64,000 bases of DNA from positions 2,856,788 through 2,920,787 of the forward strand of contig NZ_CP064786.1 in NCBI RefSeq assembly GCF_017094485.1. The letters are read 5' to 3'. Made by a program: the position numbers and the translations under genes. Numbering within the stretch: position 1 is the first letter of the stretch; the number at the start of each line of letters is the position of its first letter. This DNA comes from Natranaeroarchaeum sulfidigenes. Lineage in GTDB: Archaea > Halobacteriota > Halobacteria > Halobacteriales > Natronoarchaeaceae. A model generated the notes under the pieces. It saw only the letters and a program-made list of their open reading frames with translations. It searched no databases and was not told the origin of the DNA. This document shows, piece by piece, positions 15,868-24,164 of this stretch.

Positions 15868-16188
15868 ATGGTCGAGGATATCGCGCCCGAAACGGTCTCC
15901 GAGAAGCTCGAAAACGGCGACGACCTGCAGGTCATCGACATCCGACAGCCGCCACAGTTCGCACAGGGACACATCCCCGGCGCGGAGAACATCCCGTTTC
16001 CCGAACTCCCCCAGCGCGTCGACGAGCACGACTGGGGCGACGAGATCGTCGTCGTCTGCCCGATCGGGCAGAGCTCCCAGCAGGCCGCCCGAATGCTCGA
16101 ATCCTACGAGGGCGTCGACGAGGACGCACGCGTACTCAATCTCGAAGGCGGATACCGGGACTGGGATGGAGTGCTCGAAGAGGCCTGA
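15868..16188 (+). CDS. Rhodanese-like sulfurtransferase
   Basis: A 106-residue single rhodanese domain: IDIRQPPQFAQGHIPGAENIP, then active-site loop CPIGQSSQQA with Cys64, then LEGGYRDWDG. The catalytic cysteine is intact, so sulfur relay is plausible. It is divergent from ubaA across 100 bp, a sensible place for a sulfur donor to the UbaA/SAMP system, although this link is inference. Confidence 0.92.
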   Translation: MVEDIAPETVSEKLENGDDLQVIDIRQPPQFAQGHIPGAENIPFPELPQRVDEHDWGDEIVVVCPIGQSSQQAARMLESYEGVDEDARVLNLEGGYRDWDGVLEEA

Positions 16189-16351
16189 TCGCTATTCTAT
16201 ATCGCCGTATCTGGTTTGCCCACCGGCCTTCCTGCGGATAGAAGACAGAAAGAGGTTGAGAAATCGCCGCCAATATACGGATAGTTGCACGTTCATCCAC
16301 TGATGACTTCATTTGCGAGAAGAGTTGGCAAGACCTGCAGCGCCACCAACC

Positions 16352-16359
16352 TTTATTAG
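16352..16359 (+). promoter_or_regulatory. TATA-like box of zinc-finger gene
   Basis: TTTATTAG lies about 29 nt before ATG 16385, favouring that start (leaderless) over the in-frame ATG at 16376. A TGTGT-GA-ACACA palindrome lies between box and start. Confidence 0.5.
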
Positions 16360-16384
16360 CGTGGTGTGTGAACACATGTCGTGT

Positions 16385-16573
16385 ATGGCGTCCGCACCCA
16401 ACGATGCCGGTGACGACCTGATCGACAACTTCCTTTCGCGAAACGGTCACGAGACAGAACCCGTAGGATGGGAGCGGAACTATAACAAGTTACAGTGCCC
16501 CGAATGTGGCGGTCTCCACGATCAAGAGGCGTCCAGTTGCACCGTCTGTGACTGGACGCCGGGCCGGAGGTAG
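16385..16573 (+). CDS. Small zinc-ribbon protein
   Basis: A 62-residue protein beginning MASAPNDAGDDL and ending in a compact two-knuckle zinc site: CPECG then CTVC 14 residues later. The length and the WERNYNKLQCPECG segment look like one of the haloarchaeal small zinc-finger families named after Haloferax loci (HVO_0416-like, from memory). It may bind nucleic acid or protein; function unknown. ATG 16376 would add three residues. Confidence 0.82.
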   Translation: MASAPNDAGDDLIDNFLSRNGHETEPVGWERNYNKLQCPECGGLHDQEASSCTVCDWTPGRR

Positions 16574-16590
16574 CGACGTATACAACAGAA

Positions 16591-16598
16591 TATTTTTC
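16591..16598 (+). terminator. T-rich candidate terminator
   Basis: TATTTTTC with a run of five T lies 18 nt after the zinc-ribbon stop, consistent with the short U-tract terminators of archaea. No hairpin is visible. Confidence 0.3.
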
Positions 16599-16695
16599 GA
16601 ACCTGACGAGACCCCTGGAGCGTCTGGAACGCGCCCCAGAGGGCTTTCGATCCGTAAGGCGTGACGTTAATTCTTAAAAACAGATCGCCAGCAAA

Positions 16696-16705
16696 ATTAT
16701 ATAGG
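16696..16705 (+). promoter_or_regulatory. TATA-like box for 52-residue zinc-finger gene
   Basis: ATTATATAGG lies about 34 nt upstream of ATG 16735, in an otherwise GC-rich stretch; it is one of the clearest TATA boxes in the window. Confidence 0.6.
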
Positions 16706-16734
16706 TGTGTTCCTCACGTTAGTCTGGGAGAACT

Positions 16735-16893
16735 ATGCCACACTGTCAGAACTGCGATTCGTTTGTCACGGTAGACTATGCCCGAGTATTCACACCGCGC
16801 GGTGTCGACGAGCCGCGAGTCTGTCCCCAGTGTGACGATCTGATCCGGGAGGGCAACGACGTCCGTAAAGCGCGCTCCTCACGGGGGAACTGA
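16735..16893 (+). CDS. 52-residue zinc-finger protein (DUF7563-like)
   Basis: A short protein with two CxxC knuckles: HCQNC near residue 3-7 and CPQCD near residue 31, separated by SFVTVDYARVFTP. The spacing and the sequence RVCPQCDDLIREG closely resemble a very widespread haloarchaeal family that I recall as DUF7563. It has its own TATA box and is followed 51 nt later by the helicase gene. A role in nucleic-acid binding is plausible but unproven. Confidence 0.82.
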   Translation: MPHCQNCDSFVTVDYARVFTPRGVDEPRVCPQCDDLIREGNDVRKARSSRGN

Positions 16894-16913
16894 CCCCGAT
16901 AGAAGCCACGGGG

Positions 16914-16921
16914 CTTATAAT
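16914..16921 (+). promoter_or_regulatory. TATA-like box for SF1 helicase
   Basis: CTTATAAT lies about 27 nt before ATG 16945, consistent with a leaderless helicase transcript. Confidence 0.55.
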
Positions 16922-16944
16922 CGTTCGAATCGTGTAACTGTGTA

Positions 16945-18789
16945 ATGACTGCAGCCGAAACGCACGTCACCCGTCTGTTCGGTGGTCCCGGAAGCGGGAA
17001 GACGACGGCGCTTCTCGACCGGGTCGAAGATCTGCTCGAGGACGGGACGGTGAGCCAGCGTGACGTGCTGGTCGTCTCCTACACCCGTGCTGCCGCCGCC
17101 GAGATCCGTGAGCGGCTGGCCGAACGTCTCGATGAGAACCCGCGGGCGCTCAAGGGCAACGTCTGTACGATGCACGCGAAAGCCTACGAGCTGCTCGATC
17201 TCTCCCGGAACGATGTCGTCGGCGAGTCCGACAAGGAGGAGTTCTGTGACGAGTACGGCATCGAGTTCGAGGACGAGTACGGTGGCGCGGGCCGCCGCAC
17301 CGCCCGCTCGACGACGCTTGGCAACAAGATTATCGCGACGAGCCAGTGGCTCCAGCGCACCCGCCGTGACGTCGCCGACTGGTACGACGTCCCCTTCCAA
17401 TGGGACGTAGAGGAAGTTCGGCTACCCCCCGACGTCGACCCGAACGCACAGGAGGGTAACAAGTACACGCCGACGTGGCCCAGCGACGACGACCGCGTTG
17501 ACGTCCCCGAGGTGATCCGGGCGTGGCGCAACTACAAGGGAGATCAGGGCATCGTCGGCTTCGCCGACATGCTCGAACGCGTCAAGCAACGTTCGCTGCT
17601 CCCGAACGTCGACCATCTGGTGATCGACGAGTTTCAGGACATAACGAAACTCCAGTACGACGTCTACGAGGAGTGGAAGCCGTACATGAAGAAAGTACTC
17701 CTCGCCGGGGACGACGACCAGGTCGTCTACTCCTGGCAGGGGGCCGATCCCGCCCTGTTGCTCGACGAAGAGGTCGACGAGGACGTCATCCTGCCGAACT
17801 CCTACCGGCTGCCTTCGAACGTCCTGAACGTCGTCAACCGGGAGATCCGCCACATCGACCAGCGTCAGGACAAGGATCTCAACCCACGCAAGGAAGGCGG
17901 GATAGTGCAGGCCGAGGAGAGTCCGTCGATGCTCGATATCGTCCGTGAGGTCCGGGCGACGGTCGAGGAGACCGACGACGAGACGGTGATGTTGCTCTTC
18001 CGGGCGCGCTATCAGATGTTCCAGTTCATCGACGAGTTCATCACCGAGGGGATCCCGTTCAGCGTCCTCACCGACCAGCGGATGTGGACCGATCGGCTCA
18101 CCCAGTTCGTCCGTGCGATCGAGGCGCTCGATGCCGACGAGCCGATTAACGGGCTCGAAGCCCGACGTCTGGCCGATATGCTCGCCGACTCCGCGTTCGG
18201 CTCGAACGATCGCGATGAACTGTTCGACGCGATCGAGGAACGCGAGGAGGAGGCCGGTGTCGACGACATCGTGAACCTGACGATCGAACCCGAACTGATC
18301 GGCGAACACGTCCCGTTCATGCCCGGTCCGAAGTCGGCCGCGGATATGTCCCGCAAGGTGACGAGCTTCCAGAAAAAGAGCGTCACCGCCTACTTCGCGG
18401 TCGGCGAGTATCTCGGTATGGACACCGAGCGCGTCCGGCTGGGGACGATCCACAGCGCGAAAGGTCGCGAAGCGGATCACGTCTTCGTCGCGACCGACCT
18501 GACCGAGAAGGTCGTCGAGCAGATGGCAGCGACGGTCGAGGACCCGACCGACGTGCCGGGCTGTGAGGAGTTCACAAAAACGACCAGCCCCGTGCCGACC
18601 CTGACCGACAACGAACGCCGCGTCTTCTACGTCGGGATGAGCCGCGCTCGCGAGCGGCTGGTCATCATGGAGAATCTGGTCAGCGGCGCGCCGACGCTGC
18701 CGATCGACGTCTTGCTTCACAACGAGCCCGACGAGCGACCGGTCGACGAGTTACTGACGGACGCGCTCGAACCGATGGAAGCGCAGTAA
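16945..18789 (+). CDS. UvrD/Rep-type superfamily 1 DNA helicase
   Basis: A 614-residue ATP-dependent 3'-5' DNA helicase of the UvrD/Rep class. Motifs in order: I GGPGSGKTT (13-21), Ia VSYTRAAAAEIRERL, II LVIDEFQDITK, III AGDDDQVVYSWQGADP, IV NSYRLP, V LGTIHSAKGREADHVFVAT and VI VFYVGMSRARERLVI. All ATPase residues appear intact. It is somewhat shorter than bacterial UvrD, with reduced insertions. Likely roles are repair or replication-fork restart. The M24-like gene starts 4 nt after its stop, so the two are probably co-transcribed. Confidence 0.95.
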   Translation: MTAAETHVTRLFGGPGSGKTTALLDRVEDLLEDGTVSQRDVLVVSYTRAAAAEIRERLAERLDENPRALKGNVCTMHAKAYELLDLSRNDVVGESDKEEFCDEYGIEFEDEYGGAGRRTARSTTLGNKIIATSQWLQRTRRDVADWYDVPFQWDVEEVRLPPDVDPNAQEGNKYTPTWPSDDDRVDVPEVIRAWRNYKGDQGIVGFADMLERVKQRSLLPNVDHLVIDEFQDITKLQYDVYEEWKPYMKKVLLAGDDDQVVYSWQGADPALLLDEEVDEDVILPNSYRLPSNVLNVVNREIRHIDQRQDKDLNPRKEGGIVQAEESPSMLDIVREVRATVEETDDETVMLLFRARYQMFQFIDEFITEGIPFSVLTDQRMWTDRLTQFVRAIEALDADEPINGLEARRLADMLADSAFGSNDRDELFDAIEEREEEAGVDDIVNLTIEPELIGEHVPFMPGPKSAADMSRKVTSFQKKSVTAYFAVGEYLGMDTERVRLGTIHSAKGREADHVFVATDLTEKVVEQMAATVEDPTDVPGCEEFTKTTSPVPTLTDNERRVFYVGMSRARERLVIMENLVSGAPTLPIDVLLHNEPDERPVDELLTDALEPMEAQ

Positions 18790-18793
18790 CCGG

Positions 18794-19936
18794 ATGCACG
18801 GCGACCCCCCGCTATCGATTCCACCCGCGCACCCGGACTGGCTCGACGCCGAGCTACGAGAGCGCGACGCCACCGCGTTCGTCCACGTCGGAAGTGGGTC
18901 GATGCTGCGATATCTCACCGGCTACGAGGGCCACGCGACTACCGTATTCGTATACACACCCGATGCGACAGTGCTCTGTGTCCCGCAGACCGTCGAGTCA
19001 GTTCCCGATAGTCCCGAACGGGTCAGGCGGTTCGACGCGCGACAAAAGCACCCAGGACAGGTAGCCGTCGACGTGCTCGACGAACTGCTGGAGTCCCGCG
19101 TCGAGACCGTTCTGACACCGCCAACCATCCCACACGACGCCGCCCTCTATCTGTCTGCGGAGTACGAACTCGCATCGACGGACGCCATCGAACGCGCCCG
19201 CCGGGAGAAAGCCGAGAGCGAGCGAACCCGGATTGCGGTCGCACAGGGCGTCGCCGCGACCGGACTGGACCGGGCCCGCGAGGTGCTTGCGGCAGCCGAC
19301 CGATCCGGCGACCGACTGCTGTGGGAAGGTGACGTGTTAACGACCGGGCGCTTGCGGGATGCGATCAACACCGAAATAGCGACCGCTGGCGGCGTCCCCT
19401 GTAACGGGACGCGGATCGGCGTCGGTGGGCCGCCAGAATCGACACGGACAGACGTGGCGATCCCACCAGCGACAACTATCGCAGTGTCGGTCGCCCCCCG
19501 AGAGCCGGAGGGCTATCACGGCCATCTCACCCGGACGCTGGTCGTGGACGGCGACGGCGGTTGGGAGCGGCGCGCCCACGTCGCGGTCACCAACGCCCGT
19601 TCCGCAGCGCTGGCGACGCTCGACGCCGGGGCGGGCGTCACGACCGGCGAACTGCACCGCGAACTGGTCGCCGAACTCGGCGCGTACGGCTTCGATCCGT
19701 CGCCGGAATCTGGTGACGTCATCGCGAACCTCGGCCACGGCGTCGGGCTCGATCCACGGGAGCCCCCAGCCGTGGACGGTACGACGGAGCTCTCGGCCGG
19801 GACGATACTCGCAGTTCGGCCCGGACTCGCCGACGCCCAGCAGGGCTACGTGGCGCTGGGTGACGTTATCGTCGTCGAGGAAGACGGCGTTCGAAGGCTG
19901 GTCGAGTATCCGCTGTCGATGGAGCCGGGGAGTTGA
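18794..19936 (+). CDS. M24 (Xaa-Pro aminopeptidase-fold) protein with lost metal ligands
   Basis: A 380-residue protein with an N-terminal creatinase-like domain (about 1-130) and a pita-bread domain (about 135-375). The fold landmarks are visible (GYHGHLTRT, NLGHGVGLDPREPP, VRPGL). Of the five metal ligands of M24 enzymes, the first Asp is replaced by Ser232, the second by His244, the Glu of the EPG motif by Arg343, and the final Glu is absent; only His316 in GHGVG remains. It is probably not a metallopeptidase and may be a binding protein. It follows the helicase by 4 nt. Confidence 0.85.
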   Translation: MHGDPPLSIPPAHPDWLDAELRERDATAFVHVGSGSMLRYLTGYEGHATTVFVYTPDATVLCVPQTVESVPDSPERVRRFDARQKHPGQVAVDVLDELLESRVETVLTPPTIPHDAALYLSAEYELASTDAIERARREKAESERTRIAVAQGVAATGLDRAREVLAAADRSGDRLLWEGDVLTTGRLRDAINTEIATAGGVPCNGTRIGVGGPPESTRTDVAIPPATTIAVSVAPREPEGYHGHLTRTLVVDGDGGWERRAHVAVTNARSAALATLDAGAGVTTGELHRELVAELGAYGFDPSPESGDVIANLGHGVGLDPREPPAVDGTTELSAGTILAVRPGLADAQQGYVALGDVIVVEEDGVRRLVEYPLSMEPGS

Positions 19937-19939
19937 GCG

Positions 19940-20200
19940 TTACTTGCCGTCGGCGGCGTCCGGCTCGGTCTCCTCGGGATCCCTCATGAAGCGCCCGACG
20001 GTCTTTTTCGCGACGATCGAGGGAATATCGAAGGGAGTCGTGATGAACCGCTCGGCGAGCACCATTACCACGCCGAGGGCGACGAAGAACAGTCCAATCG
20101 TATTTCCTGCGAGATAGATGTTGGTTCCCGCATAGACCATCGGGATAGCGACCGCGAGCGCGCCGACCATCGTCAGCGACTCGAAAAACCCCAGTTTCAT
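19940..20200 (-). CDS. Small two/three-helix membrane protein
   Basis: An 86-residue membrane protein: LGFFESLTMVGALAVAIPMVYAGTNIYLAG followed by TIGLFFVALGVVMVLAERF, then a polar acidic tail (DPEETEPDAADGK). The ATG at 20200 is preferred; an upstream in-frame start at 20236 would add a polar leader. It resembles a conserved haloarchaeal membrane family, but I cannot assign a role. It ends 3 nt from the convergent M24-like gene. Confidence 0.8.
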   Translation of the reverse strand: MKLGFFESLTMVGALAVAIPMVYAGTNIYLAGNTIGLFFVALGVVMVLAERFITTPFDIPSIVAKKTVGRFMRDPEETEPDAADGK

Positions 20201-20346
20201 TGTATCGGCGTAGGCGAGGCGCGGCCAAAAGGACACCGACCGATCACGATATTAGGCGATGGTCGGTGGATTGGTTTAACTGCCGGCCCGAGACGCGACA
20301 GAACGTACCGGCGACCGGTGTGTTCGATCACAGTGGGACCGTCTTT

Positions 20347-20384
20347 ACTTCGAATTTATAAGTAATACACTTCGAATTCTGTAG
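20347..20384. repeat. Two 22-bp-phased ACTTCGAATT copies upstream of hmgA
   Basis: ACTTCGAATT occurs at 20347-20356 and 20369-20378, exactly 22 bp apart; the second copy continues into CTGTAG. Read on the minus strand this is CTACAGAATTCGAAGT, differing by one base from the repeat at 11911-11926. TTTATAAG at 20355-20362, a possible TATA box, lies between the two copies. The site sits in the 265-bp divergent region between 20200 and 20466. Confidence 0.7.
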
Positions 20385-20465
20385 TTTGTTTTGACGGGAT
20401 GGACTTGCCGACATAACCGCCCACAAAGAGCAACTGTTAGGGGCCGGGCGACACTCTCCCGAACT

Positions 20466-21677
20466 ATGACCGACGCTGCCGACCTCGCCGACCGCGTTCA
20501 GGACGGCGACCTGCGCCTGTACGAACTCGAAGAGCACGCGGATCACGAGACCGCCGCGACCGCCCGCCGGCTGCTGGTCGAGCGCGAGACCGGAGCCGAT
20601 CTGTCGGCCGTCGGCCAGTACGCCTTCGACGCCGCCGACGCCGACGCGAACATCGAGAACGCCATCGGCGGCGCACAGCTCCCGATGGGCGTCGTCGGCC
20701 CGGTCGAGGTAGACGGCGGGGCCGCCGCGGGCGAGTATTATCTCCCGCTCGCGACGACCGAGGGCGCGCTGCTGGCGAGCGTCAACCGTGGCCTCTCGGC
20801 GATCCGCTCGGCGGGCGGCGCGCAGGCCCGCGTCACGAAAAACGGGATGACCCGCGCGCCGGTCTTCCGTGTGCAGGGTATCGTCGAGGCGAAGGCAGTC
20901 GTCGAGTGGGTCGAAGAGAACGTCGACCGCCTGCGCGAGGCCGCCGAGTCGACGACGAACCACGGCGAACTACTGGACGTCGAACCGTACGTCGTCGGCG
21001 ATTCGGTCTACCTCCGGTTTGCCTACGACACGAAAGACGCGATGGGGATGAACATGGCGACGATCGCCACGGGCGAGGCCTGCGAACTCGTCGAAGACGA
21101 AACCCCGGCTGATCTCGTTGCGCTCTCGGGCAACCTCTGTTCGGATAAAAAGCCCGCCGCGATCAACGCAGTTCAGGGCCGTGGCCGGAGCGTCACCGCC
21201 GACGTGGAGCTGGATCGTGAGCTCGTCGAGGAGCGACTCGGCACGACGCCCGAGGCCATCGAGGAGGCAAACACCAGAAAGAACCTCGTCGGCAGCGCCA
21301 AGGCGGGCAGTCTCGGCTTCAACGCCCACGCCGCGAACGTCGTCGCCGCCGCCTTCCTCGCGACCGGCCAGGACGCCGCACAGGTCGTCGAGGGCTCGAA
21401 CGCAATCACGACGATCGAGGAGCGCGGCGACAGCCTCTACGCCAGCGTCAGCATCGCCAGTCTCGAAGTCGGGACTGTGGGCGGGGGAACGAAACTCCCC
21501 ACGCAGGCCGAGGCGCTGGACGTGCTGGGGGTCCGCGGCGGCGGCGATCCCGCCGGTTCGAACGCCGACGAGCTCGCCGAGATCATCGCGGTCGGCGCAC
21601 TCGCCGGAGAGCTCTCCTTGCTCGCGGCGCTGGCGTCCCGGCACCTGTCGAGCGCGCACGAGGATCTCGGGCGGTAG
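20466..21677 (+). CDS. hmgA: 3-hydroxy-3-methylglutaryl-CoA reductase, class I
   Basis: A 403-residue NADPH-dependent enzyme making mevalonate, the committed step toward archaeal isoprenoid lipids. Family signatures are ENAIGGAQLPMGVVGPVEVDG (including the substrate-binding region), DAMGMNMAT, DKKPAAINAVQGRGRSV with the catalytic lysine, and GGGTKLPTQAEALDVLG near the cofactor site. The length matches soluble archaeal HMGR without a membrane anchor. ATG 20466 gives MTDAADLADRVQDGDL. The upstream region holds phased repeats that may bind a regulator. Confidence 0.97.
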   Translation: MTDAADLADRVQDGDLRLYELEEHADHETAATARRLLVERETGADLSAVGQYAFDAADADANIENAIGGAQLPMGVVGPVEVDGGAAAGEYYLPLATTEGALLASVNRGLSAIRSAGGAQARVTKNGMTRAPVFRVQGIVEAKAVVEWVEENVDRLREAAESTTNHGELLDVEPYVVGDSVYLRFAYDTKDAMGMNMATIATGEACELVEDETPADLVALSGNLCSDKKPAAINAVQGRGRSVTADVELDRELVEERLGTTPEAIEEANTRKNLVGSAKAGSLGFNAHAANVVAAAFLATGQDAAQVVEGSNAITTIEERGDSLYASVSIASLEVGTVGGGTKLPTQAEALDVLGVRGGGDPAGSNADELAEIIAVGALAGELSLLAALASRHLSSAHEDLGR

Positions 21678-21694
21678 GGAAGACTACGGACCGA

Positions 21695-22783
21695 CTACTC
21701 GTAGCTCGGTAGCCGCGCTGACCGGTCGCTCCCCTCGACGAACGGAAGCTCAGTGATCGTCGCCGAGACGTCCTCGCCATCGACTCGCACCGTGAACTCC
21801 TCGGCCTCGGCGGCGTCGACCCCGACCAGCGCGAGCGCGATGGGCTGGTCGATCAGCTCGGTCTCGGCGGCACGGGTCACTTCGCCGGCCGAGGCGTCAC
21901 CGTCGAACACCGCCGCACCGGTCGCGGGCAGAGCCTCGCAGGTCAGGCCGACGAGTCGCTTGCTCGGCCGACCGCGGTTCTCGACGCGGGAGACGACCTC
22001 CTGGCCGACGAAACAGCCCTTCTCGAAGTCGACGGCGTTGCGAAGTCCGAGCACGTTCGGAACGGTCCCCGCGAGTTCGGTTTCGAACAGCGGCGTCCCG
22101 GCTTCGAGCGTCAGCGTCTCCCAGCTGTCGTAGCCGAAGGGGGCAGCGTTGAGCCCGTGGTTCAGCAGGGTATCGTAGACGTGTTCGGCCTCGCTGGCGG
22201 CACAGACGACCTCGTAGCCGTCCTCACCGGCCAGCGCGTCGGTACGGATCACCGTAACACCCGCATCGCCCATCGAACCCCGGACAAAGGAGAGGGTCTG
22301 ATCCGGCGCTCCAGTCTTGTTGAGGACGCTTGCGACCTTTTCAGTCGATTTCGGGCCGTGGAGGCCGAAGACGGCGAACTCGTCGGTCGCCACGTCGATC
22401 TCGACGTCCTCGATGAACGTCTTTCCGCGCCACTCCTCGGCGAGCGGTTCGGCGCGCTGCGGTGGGAGAAAGAGCAGCAAGCGTTCGCCCGCGTTATAGA
22501 CGTACATATCGGTCTCGATGCCGCCCTGTGGATCGAGTACGAGCGCGTAGGTTCCCTCGCCGTTCTCGGTCGGGACGGTGTTCGAGACGACGTTGTCGAC
22601 GTAGCTCACACGATCGTCGCCCTCGATCGTGAGGACGCCGTATGCCATCTCGATCAGGCCGACGCCGTTGCGGACCGCGCGGTGGGTTCGAGCAGGGCGG
22701 CCGAAGTGACGGACGACCTGGCGTCCGCCACGATCGCCGAAGGTAGCGCCGTGGTCCTCGTGAACGGAACGGATGACGGTCAT
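21695..22783 (-). CDS. YgfZ/GcvT-like folate-binding aminomethyltransferase-family protein
   Basis: A 362-residue protein of the GcvT/YgfZ superfamily. The segment DFEKGCFVGQEVVSR carries the KGCxxGQE signature of YgfZ proteins, which use folate in maintaining some Fe-S enzymes. That favours YgfZ over glycine cleavage T protein, although the N-terminal HEDHGATFGDRGGR segment resembles GcvT-like annotations often given to this gene. The C-terminal barrel is present (about 275-355). It converges on hmgA with 17 nt between stops. Confidence 0.85.
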   Translation of the reverse strand: MTVIRSVHEDHGATFGDRGGRQVVRHFGRPARTHRAVRNGVGLIEMAYGVLTIEGDDRVSYVDNVVSNTVPTENGEGTYALVLDPQGGIETDMYVYNAGERLLLFLPPQRAEPLAEEWRGKTFIEDVEIDVATDEFAVFGLHGPKSTEKVASVLNKTGAPDQTLSFVRGSMGDAGVTVIRTDALAGEDGYEVVCAASEAEHVYDTLLNHGLNAAPFGYDSWETLTLEAGTPLFETELAGTVPNVLGLRNAVDFEKGCFVGQEVVSRVENRGRPSKRLVGLTCEALPATGAAVFDGDASAGEVTRAAETELIDQPIALALVGVDAAEAEEFTVRVDGEDVSATITELPFVEGSDRSARLPSYE

Positions 22784-22849
22784 TGTCCGTACTCGGGCCT
22801 GTGATCGAAAAAGATCAGCGGTTCTGGCACGGGGACGGTACGAAGAAGC

Positions 22850-23146
22850 TCAGAACGGCAGACGTTCGCGTAACTCCTCGAAAAACGACGTTTCGTCCGT
22901 GTCGGCTGTCGTCTCCGGAATGACGCGCTCGTCGGCCCTGATCACCGTGCGATTGCCGGACTCCTCGACCTCGATGAGTCCGTCGGCTTTCAGCGATTCG
23001 AGCGCGTCTTCGAGGTCGTGGATGCTGACCTCGGCGTGGGACCGTAGCTCGAATACGGTCATCCCATCCTCGTTTCGGTCGACCAGCGCATCGAGCACCG
23101 CGACCTCGACTGCGGGTCTGTCGCGGAACTCCGGCCGTGCCTTCAT
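22850..23146 (-). CDS. Winged-helix-like protein (DUF6432-like)
   Basis: A 98-residue haloarchaeal protein. Residues about 10-60 (EVAVLDALVDRNEDGMTVFELRSHAEVSIHDLEDALESLKADGLIEVEE) read as a winged helix-turn-helix with three helices and a wing. The C-terminal FFEELRERLPF is a short conserved tail. It may be a DNA-binding regulator; the target is unknown. ATG 23146 is favoured by a TATA-like box about 28 nt upstream. It is divergent from the acidic zinc-ribbon gene. Confidence 0.8.
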   Translation of the reverse strand: MKARPEFRDRPAVEVAVLDALVDRNEDGMTVFELRSHAEVSIHDLEDALESLKADGLIEVEESGNRTVIRADERVIPETTADTDETSFFEELRERLPF

Positions 23147-23169
23147 ACCCGATACATACACCCCACCCG

Positions 23170-23230
23170 CTTTTATCCTTACCTTCAGCGCTCGGCGCGA
23201 GAACCACTCGTTGGCGGCAACTTTTTACGG
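23170..23230. promoter_or_regulatory. Divergent promoter pair
   Basis: GGATAAAAG on the minus strand (23170-23178) and CTTTTTACGG on the plus strand (23221-23230) each lie about 26-28 nt from the starts at 23146 and 23253. Confidence 0.55.
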
Positions 23231-23252
23231 TCCGGTTGGGTAAGCGTGGACA

Positions 23253-24125
23253 ATGGCTCTCAGGTGTTCGCTCCTCGGACACGCCTACGGCGACAGCGAA
23301 GTCGAGCGTGAGCGCGAGGAACAGGGGAACGAGGTCGTGGTAACGATCCGGGAGGAACAGACGTGTGCCCGCTGTGGCAAAACCAGACTCGTCAGCGAGA
23401 ACAAAGAGGTAACGGCGATCAGGGAACCCGCCGACGAGTCGGAAGATCAAAAGTCAGCTGCAGGGACGGCCGACAAGGGCGTCTCCGTCGACGCCGACGG
23501 GGACGAACCTGAAGATATCGCTGACTCCGCCACTGAAGCGGTCGAGGCCGGGGAAGACGGCCACGACGCCGAGTTCGTCGAGGAGGGGCCCGACGACACC
23601 GGCGAGGTGCCGGCCGCGACGCGGGAGGCCGGAACCACGACGGACGACGAGAGTGAGGAGATCGATCCGGTAGAAGACGATGCCGTGATCCTGGATGCGG
23701 ACGACGAATCCGACGACGAGCAGGAGCGTGATCGCGGACACGGCGAGTGGCCCGACTCGGACGACGTCCGGGCCGACGAACCGGGCGGCGAAGACTGGCC
23801 GTCGGTCGACGGCGAAGACGAGGGGTTCGACGCGGAGGGCGGAAGCGGCGAGCCCGAAGACGTCGAGTTCGGGGGCGGGCTGCGTCCCGAATCGGGGGGA
23901 TCGGGGGAGGAGGGCGAAACCGTCGTTGAACGACCCGAGGGCACTACCGAAACGACCTTTACAAGCGTCGACAGTGCGCCGACGCCGGTCGAGTCAACCG
24001 GTAGCGGCGACGGATCACAGTACGTCTGCCCGGAGTGTGGCTTTACAGCACCGGGTTCGGGGAGTTCGCTTCGGGCAGGAGACATCTGTCCCGAGTGTCG
24101 CAGCGGCTACCTCGCGGAGCGATAA
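23253..24125 (+). CDS. Acidic protein with zinc knuckles at both ends (DUF7093-like)
   Basis: A 290-residue protein. The N-terminus MALRCSLLGHAYGD...CARCGK supplies a first CxxC site. Residues about 65-245 are a disordered, highly acidic linker. The C-terminus QYVCPECGF...CPECRSGYL is a classic zinc ribbon. I recall a haloarchaeal family DUF7093 with this layout. Function unknown; the two metal sites joined by an acidic tether suggest a scaffold or nucleic-acid-associated factor. It has a TATA-like box at 23221-23230 and the DUF5611-like gene follows after 39 nt. Confidence 0.82.
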   Translation: MALRCSLLGHAYGDSEVEREREEQGNEVVVTIREEQTCARCGKTRLVSENKEVTAIREPADESEDQKSAAGTADKGVSVDADGDEPEDIADSATEAVEAGEDGHDAEFVEEGPDDTGEVPAATREAGTTTDDESEEIDPVEDDAVILDADDESDDEQERDRGHGEWPDSDDVRADEPGGEDWPSVDGEDEGFDAEGGSGEPEDVEFGGGLRPESGGSGEEGETVVERPEGTTETTFTSVDSAPTPVESTGSGDGSQYVCPECGFTAPGSGSSLRAGDICPECRSGYLAER

Positions 24126-24164
24126 ACGTAACGGGTAAATCAACGCCGACCGATTCCATCAAGC

